Shown here piece by piece: positions 52,604 through 63,167 of a stretch of 64,000 nt of DNA (its first letter is position 1; every line of letters begins with the position of its first letter). This DNA is from CAWEDP01 sp963807925 (GTDB lineage: Bacteria > Acidobacteriota > Vicinamibacteria > Vicinamibacterales > CAVVIG01), in NCBI GenBank assembly GCA_963807925.1, contig CAWEDP010000002.1:62001-126000 (forward strand), read 5' to 3'. The notes beneath the pieces were generated by a model. The model saw only the letters and a list, made by a program, of their open reading frames with translations. It did not search any database and was not told where the DNA came from. Made by a program: the position numbers and the translations under genes.

Positions 52604-52996
52604 ATGATCCAGAAACGCCGATCCCCCGTTCACGGATGGGGCGTGTTCGCGACCGAACGCATTCCGAAGAACAAGCGGATCATTGATTACGCTGGCGAGA
52701 AGATCTCCAATCGGGAGAGCCTCAAGCGCGAGCGGCGATACATCCGGCGCGGGCACATCTGGTGCTTCAAGCTCACCAATCGAACGGTCGTCGATGCAGG
52801 CGTCGGCGGAAACGTCGCCCGGTTCATCAACCACTCGTGCCGGCCGAACTGTTACATCGACATCAGGGACGGCGTGATCTGGATTCGGGCGGCGCGGACG
52901 ATTCGCAGGGGCGAAGAGCTCAGCTACGACTACAACACCGACGGCGACGGGCTGATCCCGTGCCGCTGCCGGGAGGGCTGCCAGCGGCTGCTGTGA
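52604..52996 (+). CDS. SET-domain protein (putative methyltransferase)
   Basis: 130 residues made of a single SET domain. The N-terminal motif is RSPVHGWGVFATERIPKNKR, the core is N76-H77-S78-C79-R80-P81-N82-C83 (ARFINHSCRPNCYIDI), then GEELSYDYN and a C-terminal CRCREGCQ, like a post-SET zinc site. In eukaryotes these are protein lysine methyltransferases; small bacterial ones are little studied. The stop overlaps the esterase gene start (GTGA), so it is co-translated. Confidence 0.87.
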   Translation: MIQKRRSPVHGWGVFATERIPKNKRIIDYAGEKISNRESLKRERRYIRRGHIWCFKLTNRTVVDAGVGGNVARFINHSCRPNCYIDIRDGVIWIRAARTIRRGEELSYDYNTDGDGLIPCRCREGCQRLL

Positions 52997-53634
52997 ACGT
53001 CTTCTACCTTCACGGCTTCGCGTCGTCCGCGCGTTCGACGAAGGCCGCGTTCTTCCGCGACCGGTTCGCGGAGCGCGGGATCGCGCTCTACTCTCCGGAT
53101 TTCAACGAGCCGGATTTCGCGACGATGACGATGACGCGGATGCTCGATCGACTCGAGCGCGACCTCGCCCGCGTCGATAGGTCACCCGTCGTGCTGCTCG
53201 GCTCGAGCCTCGGCGCCGCGATCGCGCTTCACATGGCCGCGCGCCCCGGCGCGCGCGTCGATCGCCTGGTCCTGTTCGCGCCCGCGCTCGACTTTCCGCG
53301 CGATGCCGAGGCGGTACTCGGCGTCGATCGGGTGCGACACTGGCGGCGGACCGGCACGCTCGACGTCTTTCACCATGGCGCCGGCGCGACGCGCCCGCTG
53401 AATTACGCGTTCTACGAGGACGGTCTGCGGTACGATGCGGCCGAAGCCGCCGTGACGCAACCGACGTTGATTTTTCAGGGGCGGGAGGATACGGCCGTGG
53501 ATCCTCGGACGGTCGAGCGGTACGCGCACGGCCGTCCGCAGGTGCGGCTGATCCTGCTCGACGACGGGCACCAGCTGCTCGCGAGCCTGCCGGCGATCTG
53601 GGAGGTCATGACCTCGTTCCTGGAGCTGGAGTGA
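52993..53634 (+). CDS. Alpha/beta hydrolase (YqiA-like esterase)
   Basis: 213 residues from GTG 52993. Nucleophile Ser in LLGSSLGAAIALHMAAR, HGFASSARSTK near the N-terminus for the oxyanion hole, and Asp/His of the triad in FQGREDTAVDPRTVERYA and LLDDGHQLLAS. It belongs to the small UPF0227/YqiA-like esterases. It overlaps the SET gene at its start and the SpoIID gene at its end by 4 bases. Confidence 0.85.
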   Translation: MNVFYLHGFASSARSTKAAFFRDRFAERGIALYSPDFNEPDFATMTMTRMLDRLERDLARVDRSPVVLLGSSLGAAIALHMAARPGARVDRLVLFAPALDFPRDAEAVLGVDRVRHWRRTGTLDVFHHGAGATRPLNYAFYEDGLRYDAAEAAVTQPTLIFQGREDTAVDPRTVERYAHGRPQVRLILLDDGHQLLASLPAIWEVMTSFLELE

Positions 53635-55244
53635 TCCGGCGAATCGCGGCGTTCGTCGCTTTCGTCCTGACGGGGATGACCGGCGCTGCTGGCGATGGGG
53701 GACCGGCCGCTGCCGCCGCTCAGGCCCCGTCATCGGATCTGCAGATTCGGGTCGGGTTCGCGCGGCCGGGCGGCGGCTACACCATCGCGTCGATGCCGCT
53801 CGAAGCCTACGTCGCACGTGTCGTGGCCGGGGAGGCGGCGCGTGACAGCCCCCCCGCGGCTCTCGACGCGTTGGCGGTCACCGTTCGGACGTTCGCCCTC
53901 GCGAACCGGCACCGCCATGCGGCCGACGGCTTCGACCTGTGCGACGAGACGCACTGTCAGGTCCTAAGTTCCGCGACATCGGCCACCGAGCGCTCCGCCA
54001 CGCGCACGGCGGGACGCGTGCTGCTGAGCGGTGGCGCTCCGGCCTCGATCTACTACTCCGCATCGTGCGGCGGACAGACCGAGGTGCCCTCGGCCGTCTG
54101 GCCGGGCGCCGAGGATCCGCCGTACCTGCCCTCGCAGCCCGACGACGCCTGCGGCGGCGCGCCGGCGTGGTCCGCGGAGTTGTCGGAGGCCGATCTCGTG
54201 CGGGCGCTTCGGGCCGGGGGATTTCGCGGGCGGCTGACCGACGTGCGGATTGCGTCGCGCAACGGATCGGGTCGTGTCGCGCGTCTTCGTCTGAGCGGAC
54301 TGACGCCGGAGACGGTCTCCGGGCAGGACCTGCGGGTCATGGTCGGCCGCACGCTGGGGTGGCAGTTCATCAAGAGCACCGCGTTCGAGCTCACGCACGA
54401 CCGCGATCGCTACCGGTTCACGGGACACGGCTCGGGTCACGGCGTCGGGCTGTGCGTCATCGGGTCCACCCACCTGGCTGCCGCCGGTCGGACGGCCGAC
54501 GCCATCCTCCACCGCTACTTTCCAGGACTCGTCATCGGCCGTGTGCCCGCCGCGACCCTCCCGGCCGGGGTCTCTGCGGCCGCTCGGCCGGTGCCTCCCG
54601 CTCCGCCCGGGGCGCGGCGCGGCGCGCCGGCGCCGCCGCCACCCACGCCGTCGGCCTCGCCGACGCCGCTTTCCGCCACCGCCGTCGCTCTCGCGCCGGC
54701 CCTCCCCGTCGGCGCCGGCGTGCTCGTCTCCCTTCCGGCCGGCGACGACGGCGAGCTCGGCGTGATCACGGATCTCGCGGCGAAGGCGCGAAGCGAGCTG
54801 TCCCGGGCTCTTGGCGTCGCGCCGCCCCGCGTGGCCCTGCGTTTTCATCCCACCGTCGACAGCTACGAGCGGGCGACGCGCGAGCCGTGGTTCACGGCGG
54901 CTGCGATCCGCGACGGTGAGATCAACCTGCTCCCGCCCACCGTGCTCCGCGATCGGGGCGTTCTTGATCGGACCATCCGGCAGCAGATCGTGCGCGCGAT
55001 CGTCGACGAGCCGTTGGCCCGACGGCCGCTGTGGGTCAGGGAGGGCGCCGCGCTGTATTTCGCGGCGCAGTCGGTGGGCGCGTCCGCAAGCGGCACGCCG
55101 ACGGCGACGACGGGTCCCTGTCCCGGCGACGCAGAGCTGCGCAACCCCGTCTCGGCGGGGTCGCTGAGCACCGCGTCCGCGCGGGCGCTGGCGTGTTTCG
55201 CGCGTCAGATCGCCCGCGGCCGTTCGTGGCGGGACGTCAGGTGA
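53631..55244 (+). CDS. Secreted SpoIID/LytB-domain protein
   Basis: 537 residues from GTG 53631. After a signal peptide (AFVAFVLTGMTGAAGDG) the SpoIID/LytB domain has MPLEAYVARVVAGEAARDSP, ALDALAVTVRTFALANRHRH, SASCGGQTE and RFTGHGSGHGVGLCVIGSTH with catalytic-site residues. A proline-rich linker (about residues 315-345) is followed by a C-terminal domain with ARRPLWVREGAALYFAAQSV, reminiscent of a degenerate peptidase-type helix. SpoIID enzymes trim denuded glycan chains, so it probably acts on the cell wall. Confidence 0.85.
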   Translation: MIRRIAAFVAFVLTGMTGAAGDGGPAAAAAQAPSSDLQIRVGFARPGGGYTIASMPLEAYVARVVAGEAARDSPPAALDALAVTVRTFALANRHRHAADGFDLCDETHCQVLSSATSATERSATRTAGRVLLSGGAPASIYYSASCGGQTEVPSAVWPGAEDPPYLPSQPDDACGGAPAWSAELSEADLVRALRAGGFRGRLTDVRIASRNGSGRVARLRLSGLTPETVSGQDLRVMVGRTLGWQFIKSTAFELTHDRDRYRFTGHGSGHGVGLCVIGSTHLAAAGRTADAILHRYFPGLVIGRVPAATLPAGVSAAARPVPPAPPGARRGAPAPPPPTPSASPTPLSATAVALAPALPVGAGVLVSLPAGDDGELGVITDLAAKARSELSRALGVAPPRVALRFHPTVDSYERATREPWFTAAAIRDGEINLLPPTVLRDRGVLDRTIRQQIVRAIVDEPLARRPLWVREGAALYFAAQSVGASASGTPTATTGPCPGDAELRNPVSAGSLSTASARALACFARQIARGRSWRDVR

Positions 55245-55250
55245 GGGGTG

Positions 55251-56743
<1,493 letters not shown>

Positions 56744-56756
<13 letters not shown>

Positions 56757-57457
56757 GGCAGCGACACGATGGCCGCCCCGCGGCCGCGGTCGCCGGCCGG
56801 CGACCAGAGGCGCCCGCCGTGGCGCTCGATGACGCGACGGGCATACGGGAGCGCCAGCCCCAGCCCGCCGCGGTAGTCATCGAACGGTCCTGGATCCGCT
56901 GCGTATGCGGCCTGTACATGATGCTCCGCGGCGACAACGACCACTGCCGACGGCACCGGGCTGTCGTTGCGGAGCTGCCGGTCGCTCACCACGACGGTGG
57001 CGGCCGGCGCTTCGCGGACGATTGCGCGGAAAATCGCGGAAAACGCGAGCTGCAGCCGGGTCAAGTCGCCGCGCATCGACGCGCCGTCCGGCTCCCCGCG
57101 GACCTCGAACCGGACGTCGCGGTCGCGGGCCTCGTGCACCTGGTTCGCCAGATCGGAAAGCACGGGAAAGAGATCGAACGACTGCTGATTCAGATCCACG
57201 CGCAGCGCGTCGAGCTTCTGGATATCGCTCAGCTCGCCAATGAGCTCGGCGAGGCGCTGGCACGATCGCTCGGCTTCATCGACCATCTTGCGCTGGCGGT
57301 CGGTCAGCGACCCTGTCGTGTCGCGCTGCAGCAGGCGCAGGTACCCGGCGACGACGCTCGTCGGTGTGCGCAGTTCGTGAACCGCCAGCGAGATCAATTG
57401 CAGGTACGGCGACGCGTCGTCAGAGGGCAAGGCCGGCACGGTCCGAGCGTAGCACAC
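56744..57457 (-). CDS. Soluble histidine kinase without sensor domain
   Basis: 237 residues, with H27 in LAVHELRTPTSVVAGYLRLL. The ATPase domain follows (RGGLGLALPYARRVIERHGG, GRGAAIVSLPC) but its N box is divergent. There is no membrane helix and no sensor domain before the phospho-His, so the input must come from a partner. GTG 57439 is an alternative start. It pairs with the overlapping NtrC-type regulator. Confidence 0.85.
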
Positions 57458-57560
57458 GGCCCGAGCCGCGTCGCCAACTCGAGAAAACTCGTTGCGCGCC
57501 CCGCGCCCCGCCCGTGTGTGATAATAGGGTGTTCGGCCCCTTCACCTGGCAGGGATCTTT

Positions 57561-58526
57561 ATGCTCATCAAACCCCCGGCAGACATCCCGAGCTCCGAGA
57601 TTACCGACAAGAAGGTCTATCTGAACCGTCGGCAGTTCATCCGGGCCGCGGCGGGCACCGCCGCCGTGACTGGCGGCGTGGTCGCGGCCGGGCGCTGGCT
57701 GAGCGCGCAGCAGCCGGCGCCTCACGGCGCCAAGCTCGTGACCAGGAAGAGTCCGCTCAGCACGACTGAAACGCCCAACACGTGGGAGCACATCACCACG
57801 TACAACAATTACTACGAGTTCGGGACCGACAAGGGCGACCCGGCGATCTACGCGCGCAACTTCAAGCCGCCGGTCCCGTGGACCGTCGCCGTCGACGGCG
57901 AGTGCGCCAAGAAGGGCGCCATGAACCTCGAGGACATCCTGAAAGGGGTGACGCTCGAGGATCGCATCTACCGGCATCGCTGCGTCGAAGCATGGTCGAT
58001 GGTGATCCCGTGGGTCGGCTTCCCGCTGGGCGATTTCGTCAAGAAGCTCGAGCCCACCTCGAAGGCCAAGTTCGTCGAGTTCAACACACTCTACGATCCC
58101 CGCCGGATGCCGGGCGAGATCCAGCCGATTCTCGACTGGCCGTACGTCGAAGGGCTCCGGCTCGACGAAGCGCTCAATCCGCTCGCGATTCTGGTCGTCG
58201 GACTGTACGGCGAGGTGTTGCCGAACCAGAACGGCGCGCCGCTGCGGCTCGTCGTCCCCTGGAAGTACGGCTTCAAGAGCATCAAGGCGATCACCAAGAT
58301 CAAGCTCGTGGAGAAGCAGCCGTTGAACACGTGGCAGCGCTCGGCGTCGAACGAGTACGGGTTTTACGCGAACGTGAACCCGAACGTCGACCATCCGCGG
58401 TGGAGCCAGAAGAAGGAGCGCCGGCTGCCGAGCCTGTTCCAGAACCGGAACACCGAGATGTTCAACGGATACGGCGCTCAGGTCGCCAGCCTGTACACCG
58501 GGATGGACCTGCGGAAGAACTTCTAG
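57561..58526 (+). CDS. msrP: Protein-methionine-sulfoxide reductase catalytic subunit MsrP
   Basis: 321 residues. A Tat signal (NRRQFIRAAAGTAAVTGG) exports the molybdopterin enzyme folded. The Mo-binding Cys is in YRHRCVEAWSMVIPWVG, with WKYGFKSIKAITKIKLVE and RRLPSLFQNRN. It repairs methionine sulfoxide in periplasmic proteins. It is followed 20 bases later by msrQ. Confidence 0.95.
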   Translation: MLIKPPADIPSSEITDKKVYLNRRQFIRAAAGTAAVTGGVVAAGRWLSAQQPAPHGAKLVTRKSPLSTTETPNTWEHITTYNNYYEFGTDKGDPAIYARNFKPPVPWTVAVDGECAKKGAMNLEDILKGVTLEDRIYRHRCVEAWSMVIPWVGFPLGDFVKKLEPTSKAKFVEFNTLYDPRRMPGEIQPILDWPYVEGLRLDEALNPLAILVVGLYGEVLPNQNGAPLRLVVPWKYGFKSIKAITKIKLVEKQPLNTWQRSASNEYGFYANVNPNVDHPRWSQKKERRLPSLFQNRNTEMFNGYGAQVASLYTGMDLRKNF

Positions 58527-58546
58527 CGCTCCGCGGCCGCCGGATC

Positions 58547-59230
58547 GTGGTCACTCCGACCCAAGCCGTTCGCTGGATTCTCAAGCCCGCGATTTTCGTC
58601 GCGTCGCTCGTGCCCTTCGTGTGGCTCGTCTGGGCCGTCTATACCGGCAACGTGGGCGCCGACCCGCTCCAGGAAATCACCAACGAGACCGGCGTCTGGA
58701 CGCTGCGGTTCCTCTGCATCACGCTCGCCATCACGCCGCTGCGGCGGCTGACGGGATGGAACGCCGTGATCCGCGTCCGCCGCATGGTGGGATTGTTCGC
58801 GTTCTTCTATGGCTCGATGCACTTCCTCATCTTCATCGTGTTCGACCGCCTCGCCGGGATGGGGTTTCCGAGCCTGGCGGCGCTCCAGACCTACCGCGAA
58901 CTCTCGGTCTCGATCGGCGGCGAAGTCGTCAAGCGCCCGTATATCACGGTGGGCTTCACATCGTGGGTCTGCATGGTGCTCCTCGGGGCGACGTCGACCG
59001 CCGGCTGGATCCGCCGTCTGGGCGGGAAGCGGTGGCAGGCGCTGCACCGGTTGGTGTACGTCGCGGCGGCCGCCGGCGTCCTGCACTACTGGTGGTCGGT
59101 GAAGGCCGACGTCAGTCGGCCGGAGGCGTACGCGGTCGTGGTCGGCGGGCTCCTGGCGTTTCGTCTTGCGCGCTGGGCCTGGGTGCGCACATCCACTCCG
59201 GTGCGCGCCGCGTCGGTCAGTCGCTCGTGA
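58547..59230 (+). CDS. msrQ: Haem-binding membrane subunit MsrQ
   Basis: 227 residues from GTG 58547, six membrane helices with haem ligand histidines (FFYGSMHFLIFIVFDRLAG, RLVYVAAAAGVLHYWWSV). It passes electrons from the membrane to MsrP. The VVTPTQAVRWILKPAIFVAS start fits the family. Confidence 0.93.
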   Translation: MVTPTQAVRWILKPAIFVASLVPFVWLVWAVYTGNVGADPLQEITNETGVWTLRFLCITLAITPLRRLTGWNAVIRVRRMVGLFAFFYGSMHFLIFIVFDRLAGMGFPSLAALQTYRELSVSIGGEVVKRPYITVGFTSWVCMVLLGATSTAGWIRRLGGKRWQALHRLVYVAAAAGVLHYWWSVKADVSRPEAYAVVVGGLLAFRLARWAWVRTSTPVRAASVSRS

Positions 59231-59311
59231 CGCCACCGGGCGCCACGCCAGGGTTGCCGAGGCTGTCAATCGCGGGCGGCCGGAGGCGAGGTGACCGCTG
59301 CAGCGTCCGGT

Positions 59312-60274
59312 TCAGCGGTATGCGATCCATGCTGGGACCTGGGTCAGATCCACGTTGCCGCCGCTCAGCACGACGCCCACCCGGCGGCCCGCGACCTCGA
59401 TGACTTTGTCGAGCACCGCGGCGGCGGCCAGCGCGCCGGTCGGCTCGACGATCAGCTTCAGACGTTCCCACAGATAGAACATCGTCCGCAGCAGGGCCGG
59501 GTCGCCGACCGTGATCATGTCGTCCACCTGCTGGAGCACGAGCGGAAAGGTGATTGCGCCGAGCGAGGGCGTGCGTGCGCCGTCGGCGACCGTCTGCGGA
59601 TTGCGGACAGTGTGCAGCTGTTTTGTCCGAAACGACCGCGTGGCATCGTCACCCGCCGCGGGCTCGACGCCGATCACGCGGCAGGACGGCTGCGTCGCGC
59701 GCGTGGCAAGCGCGGAGCCGCCGAGCAGTCCGCCGCCGCCGCAGGGGACGAGCAGCAGGTCGAGATCGGGCACGTCCTGCAGCAGTTCGAGTGCCGCCGT
59801 CCCGGCGCCGGCGACGACGTGCGGATGGTCGTACGGCGGGATGACGAGGAGGCCGCGCTCGGCGGCGAGGCGGCGGCCGACTGCCTCGCGATCCTCGGTG
59901 TCGCGATCGTACAGGACGATGTCAGCCCCGTACTGTTCGGTCGCCAGGCGCTTCACCGTCGGGGCGTCGGTCGGCATCACGATGACGCGGGGGATGTCGA
60001 GGATCTGGCCGGCGAGCGCGACGGCCTGGGCGTGGTTGCCTGACGAGAAGGCGACCACGCCGCGGCGCCGCTCGGCGGGGGTCAGGTGCGAGAGGGCGTT
60101 GTACGCGCCGCGGAACTTGAAGGCGCCGGCGCGCTGGAGGTTCTCGCACTTGAAGAAGACCTCCGCGCGGGTGCGGGCATTGACGGTGCGCGAGGTCGCG
60201 GTGGGCGTCCGGTGCGCGGCGCCGGCAATCGCGCGCGCGGCCTCGGCGACGTCGGCGAAGGTCGGCAGGATCAT
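59312..60274 (-). CDS. Threonine dehydratase / serine racemase-type PLP enzyme
   Basis: 320 residues of the fold-type II PLP family. Schiff-base Lys in RAGAFKFRGAYNAL, SSGNHAQAVALAGQ for the substrate carboxylate and the phosphate-binding PCGGGGLLGG. There is no ACT-type regulatory domain, so it is a catabolic threonine deaminase (TdcB/IlvA-short) or serine racemase. It stands alone. Confidence 0.88.
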   Translation of the reverse strand: MILPTFADVAEAARAIAGAAHRTPTATSRTVNARTRAEVFFKCENLQRAGAFKFRGAYNALSHLTPAERRRGVVAFSSGNHAQAVALAGQILDIPRVIVMPTDAPTVKRLATEQYGADIVLYDRDTEDREAVGRRLAAERGLLVIPPYDHPHVVAGAGTAALELLQDVPDLDLLLVPCGGGGLLGGSALATRATQPSCRVIGVEPAAGDDATRSFRTKQLHTVRNPQTVADGARTPSLGAITFPLVLQQVDDMITVGDPALLRTMFYLWERLKLIVEPTGALAAAAVLDKVIEVAGRRVGVVLSGGNVDLTQVPAWIAYR

Positions 60275-60414
60275 CGGGGTGTCTGGTAGCCTAGCATCTC
60301 GGACGAAGGGGTTGCGGTCGAGGGGCCGCGTGACGGGGGCGGAGGAGTCGCCCTGACGGAGCGGTGGTCGATCTGGCGGAGAAGGTGTGGTAAGATTGGG
60401 GTTCGTTCACATGA

Positions 60415-60491
<77 letters not shown>

Positions 60492-60505
60492 AGTTTTCGA
60501 CTGTC

Positions 60506-60525
60506 GGCTGACAAATGGCTGACAA
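60506..60525 (+). repeat. Short tandem repeat just after the tRNA
   Basis: GGCTGACAA occurs at 60506-60514 and 60517-60525, an 11-bp period, 15 bases after the tRNA. Such repeats are common at integrase binding sites, but no integrase gene is in the window. Confidence 0.4.
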
Positions 60526-60539
60526 TCGGTAGAACCTCT

Positions 60540-60558
60540 CGGGGCGCTCAGCGCCCCG
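60540..60558 (+). terminator. Hairpin terminator downstream of the tRNA
   Basis: CGGGGCGC (60540-60547) pairs with GCGCCCCG (60551-60558) around the loop TCA and is followed by TTTGA. Confidence 0.65.
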
Positions 60559-60629
60559 TTTGAGCGTACAGGCCAACCGTTTCCTCTTAGCAGCCGTCGC
60601 GGTATTCTGATGCTGGAGAGGTCAGCGCA

Positions 60630-60881
60630 ATGCCCACTATAACGTTCGACGTGCCGGAAGGAGCGCTCTCGGCGCTCCGGCTGTCGCCGACCGAGTTCGT
60701 GAAAGAGATGCGCGTCGCGGCGGCGCTGCTCTGGTACTCGCACGGCGAGCTCTCCCAGTCGAAAGCCGCCGAGATCGCCGGCACGAGCCGCGCGGAATTC
60801 ATCGACGAGCTCGCGCATCGGCGCATTCCCGTCGTGCAAGTGACGGCCGAGGAGCTACAGGACGAGATCCATCGTGAGTGA
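60630..60881 (+). CDS. UPF0175-family antitoxin
   Basis: 83 residues matching UPF0175: TITFDVPEGALSAL, then EFVKEMRVAAALLWYSHGEL and SQSKAAEIAGTSRAEFIDEL with the helix-turn-helix, and the conserved end AHRRIPVVQVTAEELQDEI. It binds DNA and its toxin. The 3' end overlaps the PIN-like gene by 8 bases. Confidence 0.85.
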   Translation: MPTITFDVPEGALSALRLSPTEFVKEMRVAAALLWYSHGELSQSKAAEIAGTSRAEFIDELAHRRIPVVQVTAEELQDEIHRE

Positions 60882-61356
60882 GGCGTGGGTCGTCAACGCC
60901 TCACCACTTATTCTGTTCTCCCGCATCGGCCGACTCGACTTGATCGAGCGCCTCGCTCCAACAATCCTGGTTCCAAACGCCGTCATCGAGGAAGTCCGCG
61001 CCGGTCAAGACAAGGATCGGACGGCCGCACTGGCGCTGAAGTGGGCAGAGCAGTTCCGAGTTGAGGACGTCACAGTCGTAGCGAGCATCGAGCATTGGGA
61101 CCTCGGGTCCGGCGAGTCGCAGGTCATCGCGCACAGCGTTGGCACTTCAAGATGGGCGGTGCTCGACGATCGCGCCGCTCGGCGCTGTGCTGTCGCTCAC
61201 GGGATCCCCGTGATCGGCTCGCTCGGTGTCGTCCTCCGCTCGAAGAAGAATGGGCATATCGACCGCGCACGTCCGGTGATCCAAGATTTGATCGGGGCCG
61301 GGATGTTTCTGGACGACGAATTCGTCGATCGCGCGTTCGAGGATGTCGAAGAGTGA
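60874..61356 (+). CDS. DUF3368-type PIN-like toxin
   Basis: 160 residues. The N-terminal strand WVVNASPLILFSRIGRLDLI, VPNAVIEEVRAG and LGSGESQVIAHS fit the DUF3368 PIN-like family, whose acidic residues bind Mg for RNA cleavage. The normal first Asp is replaced by Asn (VVNASPLI), which is frequent in this family. It is paired with the UPF0175 antitoxin upstream and overlaps a Phd-like gene downstream. Confidence 0.82.
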   Translation: MSEAWVVNASPLILFSRIGRLDLIERLAPTILVPNAVIEEVRAGQDKDRTAALALKWAEQFRVEDVTVVASIEHWDLGSGESQVIAHSVGTSRWAVLDDRAARRCAVAHGIPVIGSLGVVLRSKKNGHIDRARPVIQDLIGAGMFLDDEFVDRAFEDVEE

Positions 61357-61646
61357 GGTCGCGGACTTACTCGGTCGCGGAAGCTCAAGCCCGCCTTTCA
61401 AGGCTCGTGGGCCAGGCGCAAGCTGGCGTGGACATCGTATTGACCCGCTGGGGAAGACCAGTCGCTGTCCTCGTATCCTGTCGGCGCCGTGATCGACTTC
61501 GCGGACGGCGTGTGCGTTTCAGCGACGCATACCGACGATTTCTGGTGGGGCGTCCCGTGCGCCAGGTTGGCGTGAACCAGGACTTCTCGGTCTCGATGCG
61601 CGACAAGACATACGGTCGTGCGGTCTCCTTCGGTCGCTTTCGCTAA
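61353..61646 (+). CDS. Phd/YefM-type antitoxin-like protein
   Basis: 97 residues from GTG 61353, overlapping the PIN-like gene stop by 4 bases (GTGA). The Phd fold is visible (YSVAEAQARLSRLVGQAQAG, DIVLTRWGRPVAVLVS). The C-terminal 50 residues (RRFLVGRPVRQVGVNQDFSV) do not match the usual toxin-binding tail, and no own toxin follows. It may be a second antitoxin of the same operon or a solitary one. Confidence 0.7.
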   Translation: MRSRTYSVAEAQARLSRLVGQAQAGVDIVLTRWGRPVAVLVSCRRRDRLRGRRVRFSDAYRRFLVGRPVRQVGVNQDFSVSMRDKTYGRAVSFGRFR

Positions 61647-61717
61647 CGCGCGGTGATTCGCGCTGCGCAGCAGCGGTTGCTCGCTGGCGTCCCATACTAT
61701 GTCAGGCGGCATCGATC

Positions 61718-62316
61718 ATGTGGATCACTTGGAAGCACGAAGATACCGATTTTGCAACGGCACTCACGTTTGAACAGAAAGTCGAAGTGTTCTACGAGCA
61801 GACGTTGGGATGGCAGCTGCATATCGCTGACATCGTCGCAAACGGGGGCACAACGTTCGGAGAGTTCAAGCGTGGAGAGCATGGGTACGAGGTTCGGAAT
61901 ATTCGTCACGCCGGATTTGCCGTACTCCATATTTGCCTGAGCTACATCGAATTGATTGGGTCGCTCACTGGCGCGACGCAGTCGTCGACGAAAACGTTCG
62001 AGACCGGCCTCCGAGCGATACCAGGGCTCATCGACAGCTCGCAGATTACAAAGACAGTCGTTCACCGGCTCTACCACGGGGCTCGATGCGGCCTGTATCA
62101 TGAGGGTCGTACGCGGCCGGGTGTGGGTTTGGGTCAGCCTCCCGATGGGCAAGCGATCGCCACGATGCCGGGCACGATGTGCTTGGTATCAGCCCGGAGC
62201 GGCTTCCCAAGGTCCTGAAGTTGCACCTTGAAGGACTTCGCGATGAACTGCTCGATTCTGCAAACCAGAAGTTGCGTCTCCGTTTTGAGGAGCGATTTGA
62301 CAATGGTTTCGTGTAG
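61718..62316 (+). CDS. Hypothetical protein (single-base frameshift)
   Basis: The first frame codes 61718-62218; at about 62150-62165 one base is missing, and the second frame then reads DVLGISPERLPKVLKLHLEG, LRDELLDSANQKLRLRFEER to a stop at 62314-62316. The total would be about 199 residues. The sequence is helical (WKHEDTDFATALTFEQKVEV, AGFAVLHICLSYIELIGSLT). No family is recognised. Codon use looks less GC-rich than in the core genes. It follows the toxin-antitoxin genes. Confidence 0.6.
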
Positions 62317-62325
62317 CGGTTTAAG

Positions 62326-62373
62326 CGCGCAGCCGACGGCGCCCGCGCCCGTCAGGCGCCGCGGCTGAGCGCG
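62326..62373 (+). other. Imperfect long hairpin, integron-attC-like or terminator-like
   Basis: Arms 62326-62343 and 62355-62373 form 17 base pairs with A36 and G67-A68 (last two digits) unpaired and an 11-base loop. It follows the stop of the frameshifted gene and lies before GGTTAGCGG (62376-62384). Extrahelical bases and a GTTAGC box are attC-like features, but the boxes do not match the consensus well. Confidence 0.3.
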
Positions 62374-62409
62374 AAGGTTAGCGGACCAGAGCGACGCTCG
62401 GGAGCAACC

Positions 62410-63027
62410 ATGAGTTTTTGGCTGTCCACAACTATTTCCCTCGTAGCAGTCTCCATTTCAGTGGCCACGGCTTGGTTGACATTGCTGCGGCGTGGCGATT
62501 TGCGCATGACACAGCCCACAGTCGTCTTTTTCGGACCCGATGGTCGAATTCCAGGTGGACGGAAGCCGCGCCTGAAGGTCTTCCTGCGAACATTGCTCTA
62601 CAGCACCGCCCGACGCGGTCAGACCGTCGAAAGCTTGCACGTCAACTTGCAACGTGGCGAGTCCAGACAGAACTTCTCGATTTGGGTCTACGGAGACCAA
62701 CGGCTCGCCCGAGGCAGTGGTCTGTTCGTTCCGCAAGAGGGCGTTGCGTGCAACCATCACTTCCTTCTGCCGGAGGATGGGACAAATTTTCAGCTCCTAG
62801 CTGGTGATTACGTTCTGCGCGTTTACGCGAAGATGGTGTCTGACTCAGCGCCGAAGCAGCTTTCAGCCATTTCACTGCGGATCTCTGAATCACAGGCGCA
62901 GGAACTATTGACAGACGACGCCGGCATTTATTTCGATTGGGGCCCCGATCTCCAGGCGTACCATGCTCACATCGACAAGAAGCCGCCTTTCCCGGCGCTG
63001 ACTACACTGCTGGAACAGGCCGGCTAA
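62410..63027 (+). CDS. Hypothetical membrane-anchored protein
   Basis: 205 residues with one N-terminal helix (STTISLVAVSISVATAWLTL) and a soluble beta-rich domain (PTVVFFGPDGRIPGGRKPRL, GDYVLRVYAKMVSDSAPKQL). No family is recognised. Its stop codon is the TAA in GGCTAAC. It lies in the accessory region on the same strand as its neighbours. Confidence 0.65.
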   Translation: MSFWLSTTISLVAVSISVATAWLTLLRRGDLRMTQPTVVFFGPDGRIPGGRKPRLKVFLRTLLYSTARRGQTVESLHVNLQRGESRQNFSIWVYGDQRLARGSGLFVPQEGVACNHHFLLPEDGTNFQLLAGDYVLRVYAKMVSDSAPKQLSAISLRISESQAQELLTDDAGIYFDWGPDLQAYHAHIDKKPPFPALTTLLEQAG

Positions 63028-63154
63028 CAGGTAGGAAGAGCCCGACGCGCACCGCCCCCACCACGGCACAAGCGAGTGCCGGCCTTCGGGCCAATTCGCG
63101 GCCGTCGAAAAGAGTGCTCGCGTCCATACCGCCTCCACGAATCGGGTGTACCCG

Positions 63155-63160
63155 TATAAT
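63155..63160 (+). promoter_or_regulatory. -10 box of a probably leaderless gene
   Basis: TATAAT ends 7 bases before GTG 63168, so transcription would begin at or next to the start codon. The -35 region is weak. Confidence 0.4.
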
Positions 63161-63167
63161 CTCGGAC

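Noticed and set aside
61385..61712. Minus-strand frames opposite the Phd-like gene
   Set aside because: No recognisable start context or domain; they are shadows of the plus-strand toxin-antitoxin genes.
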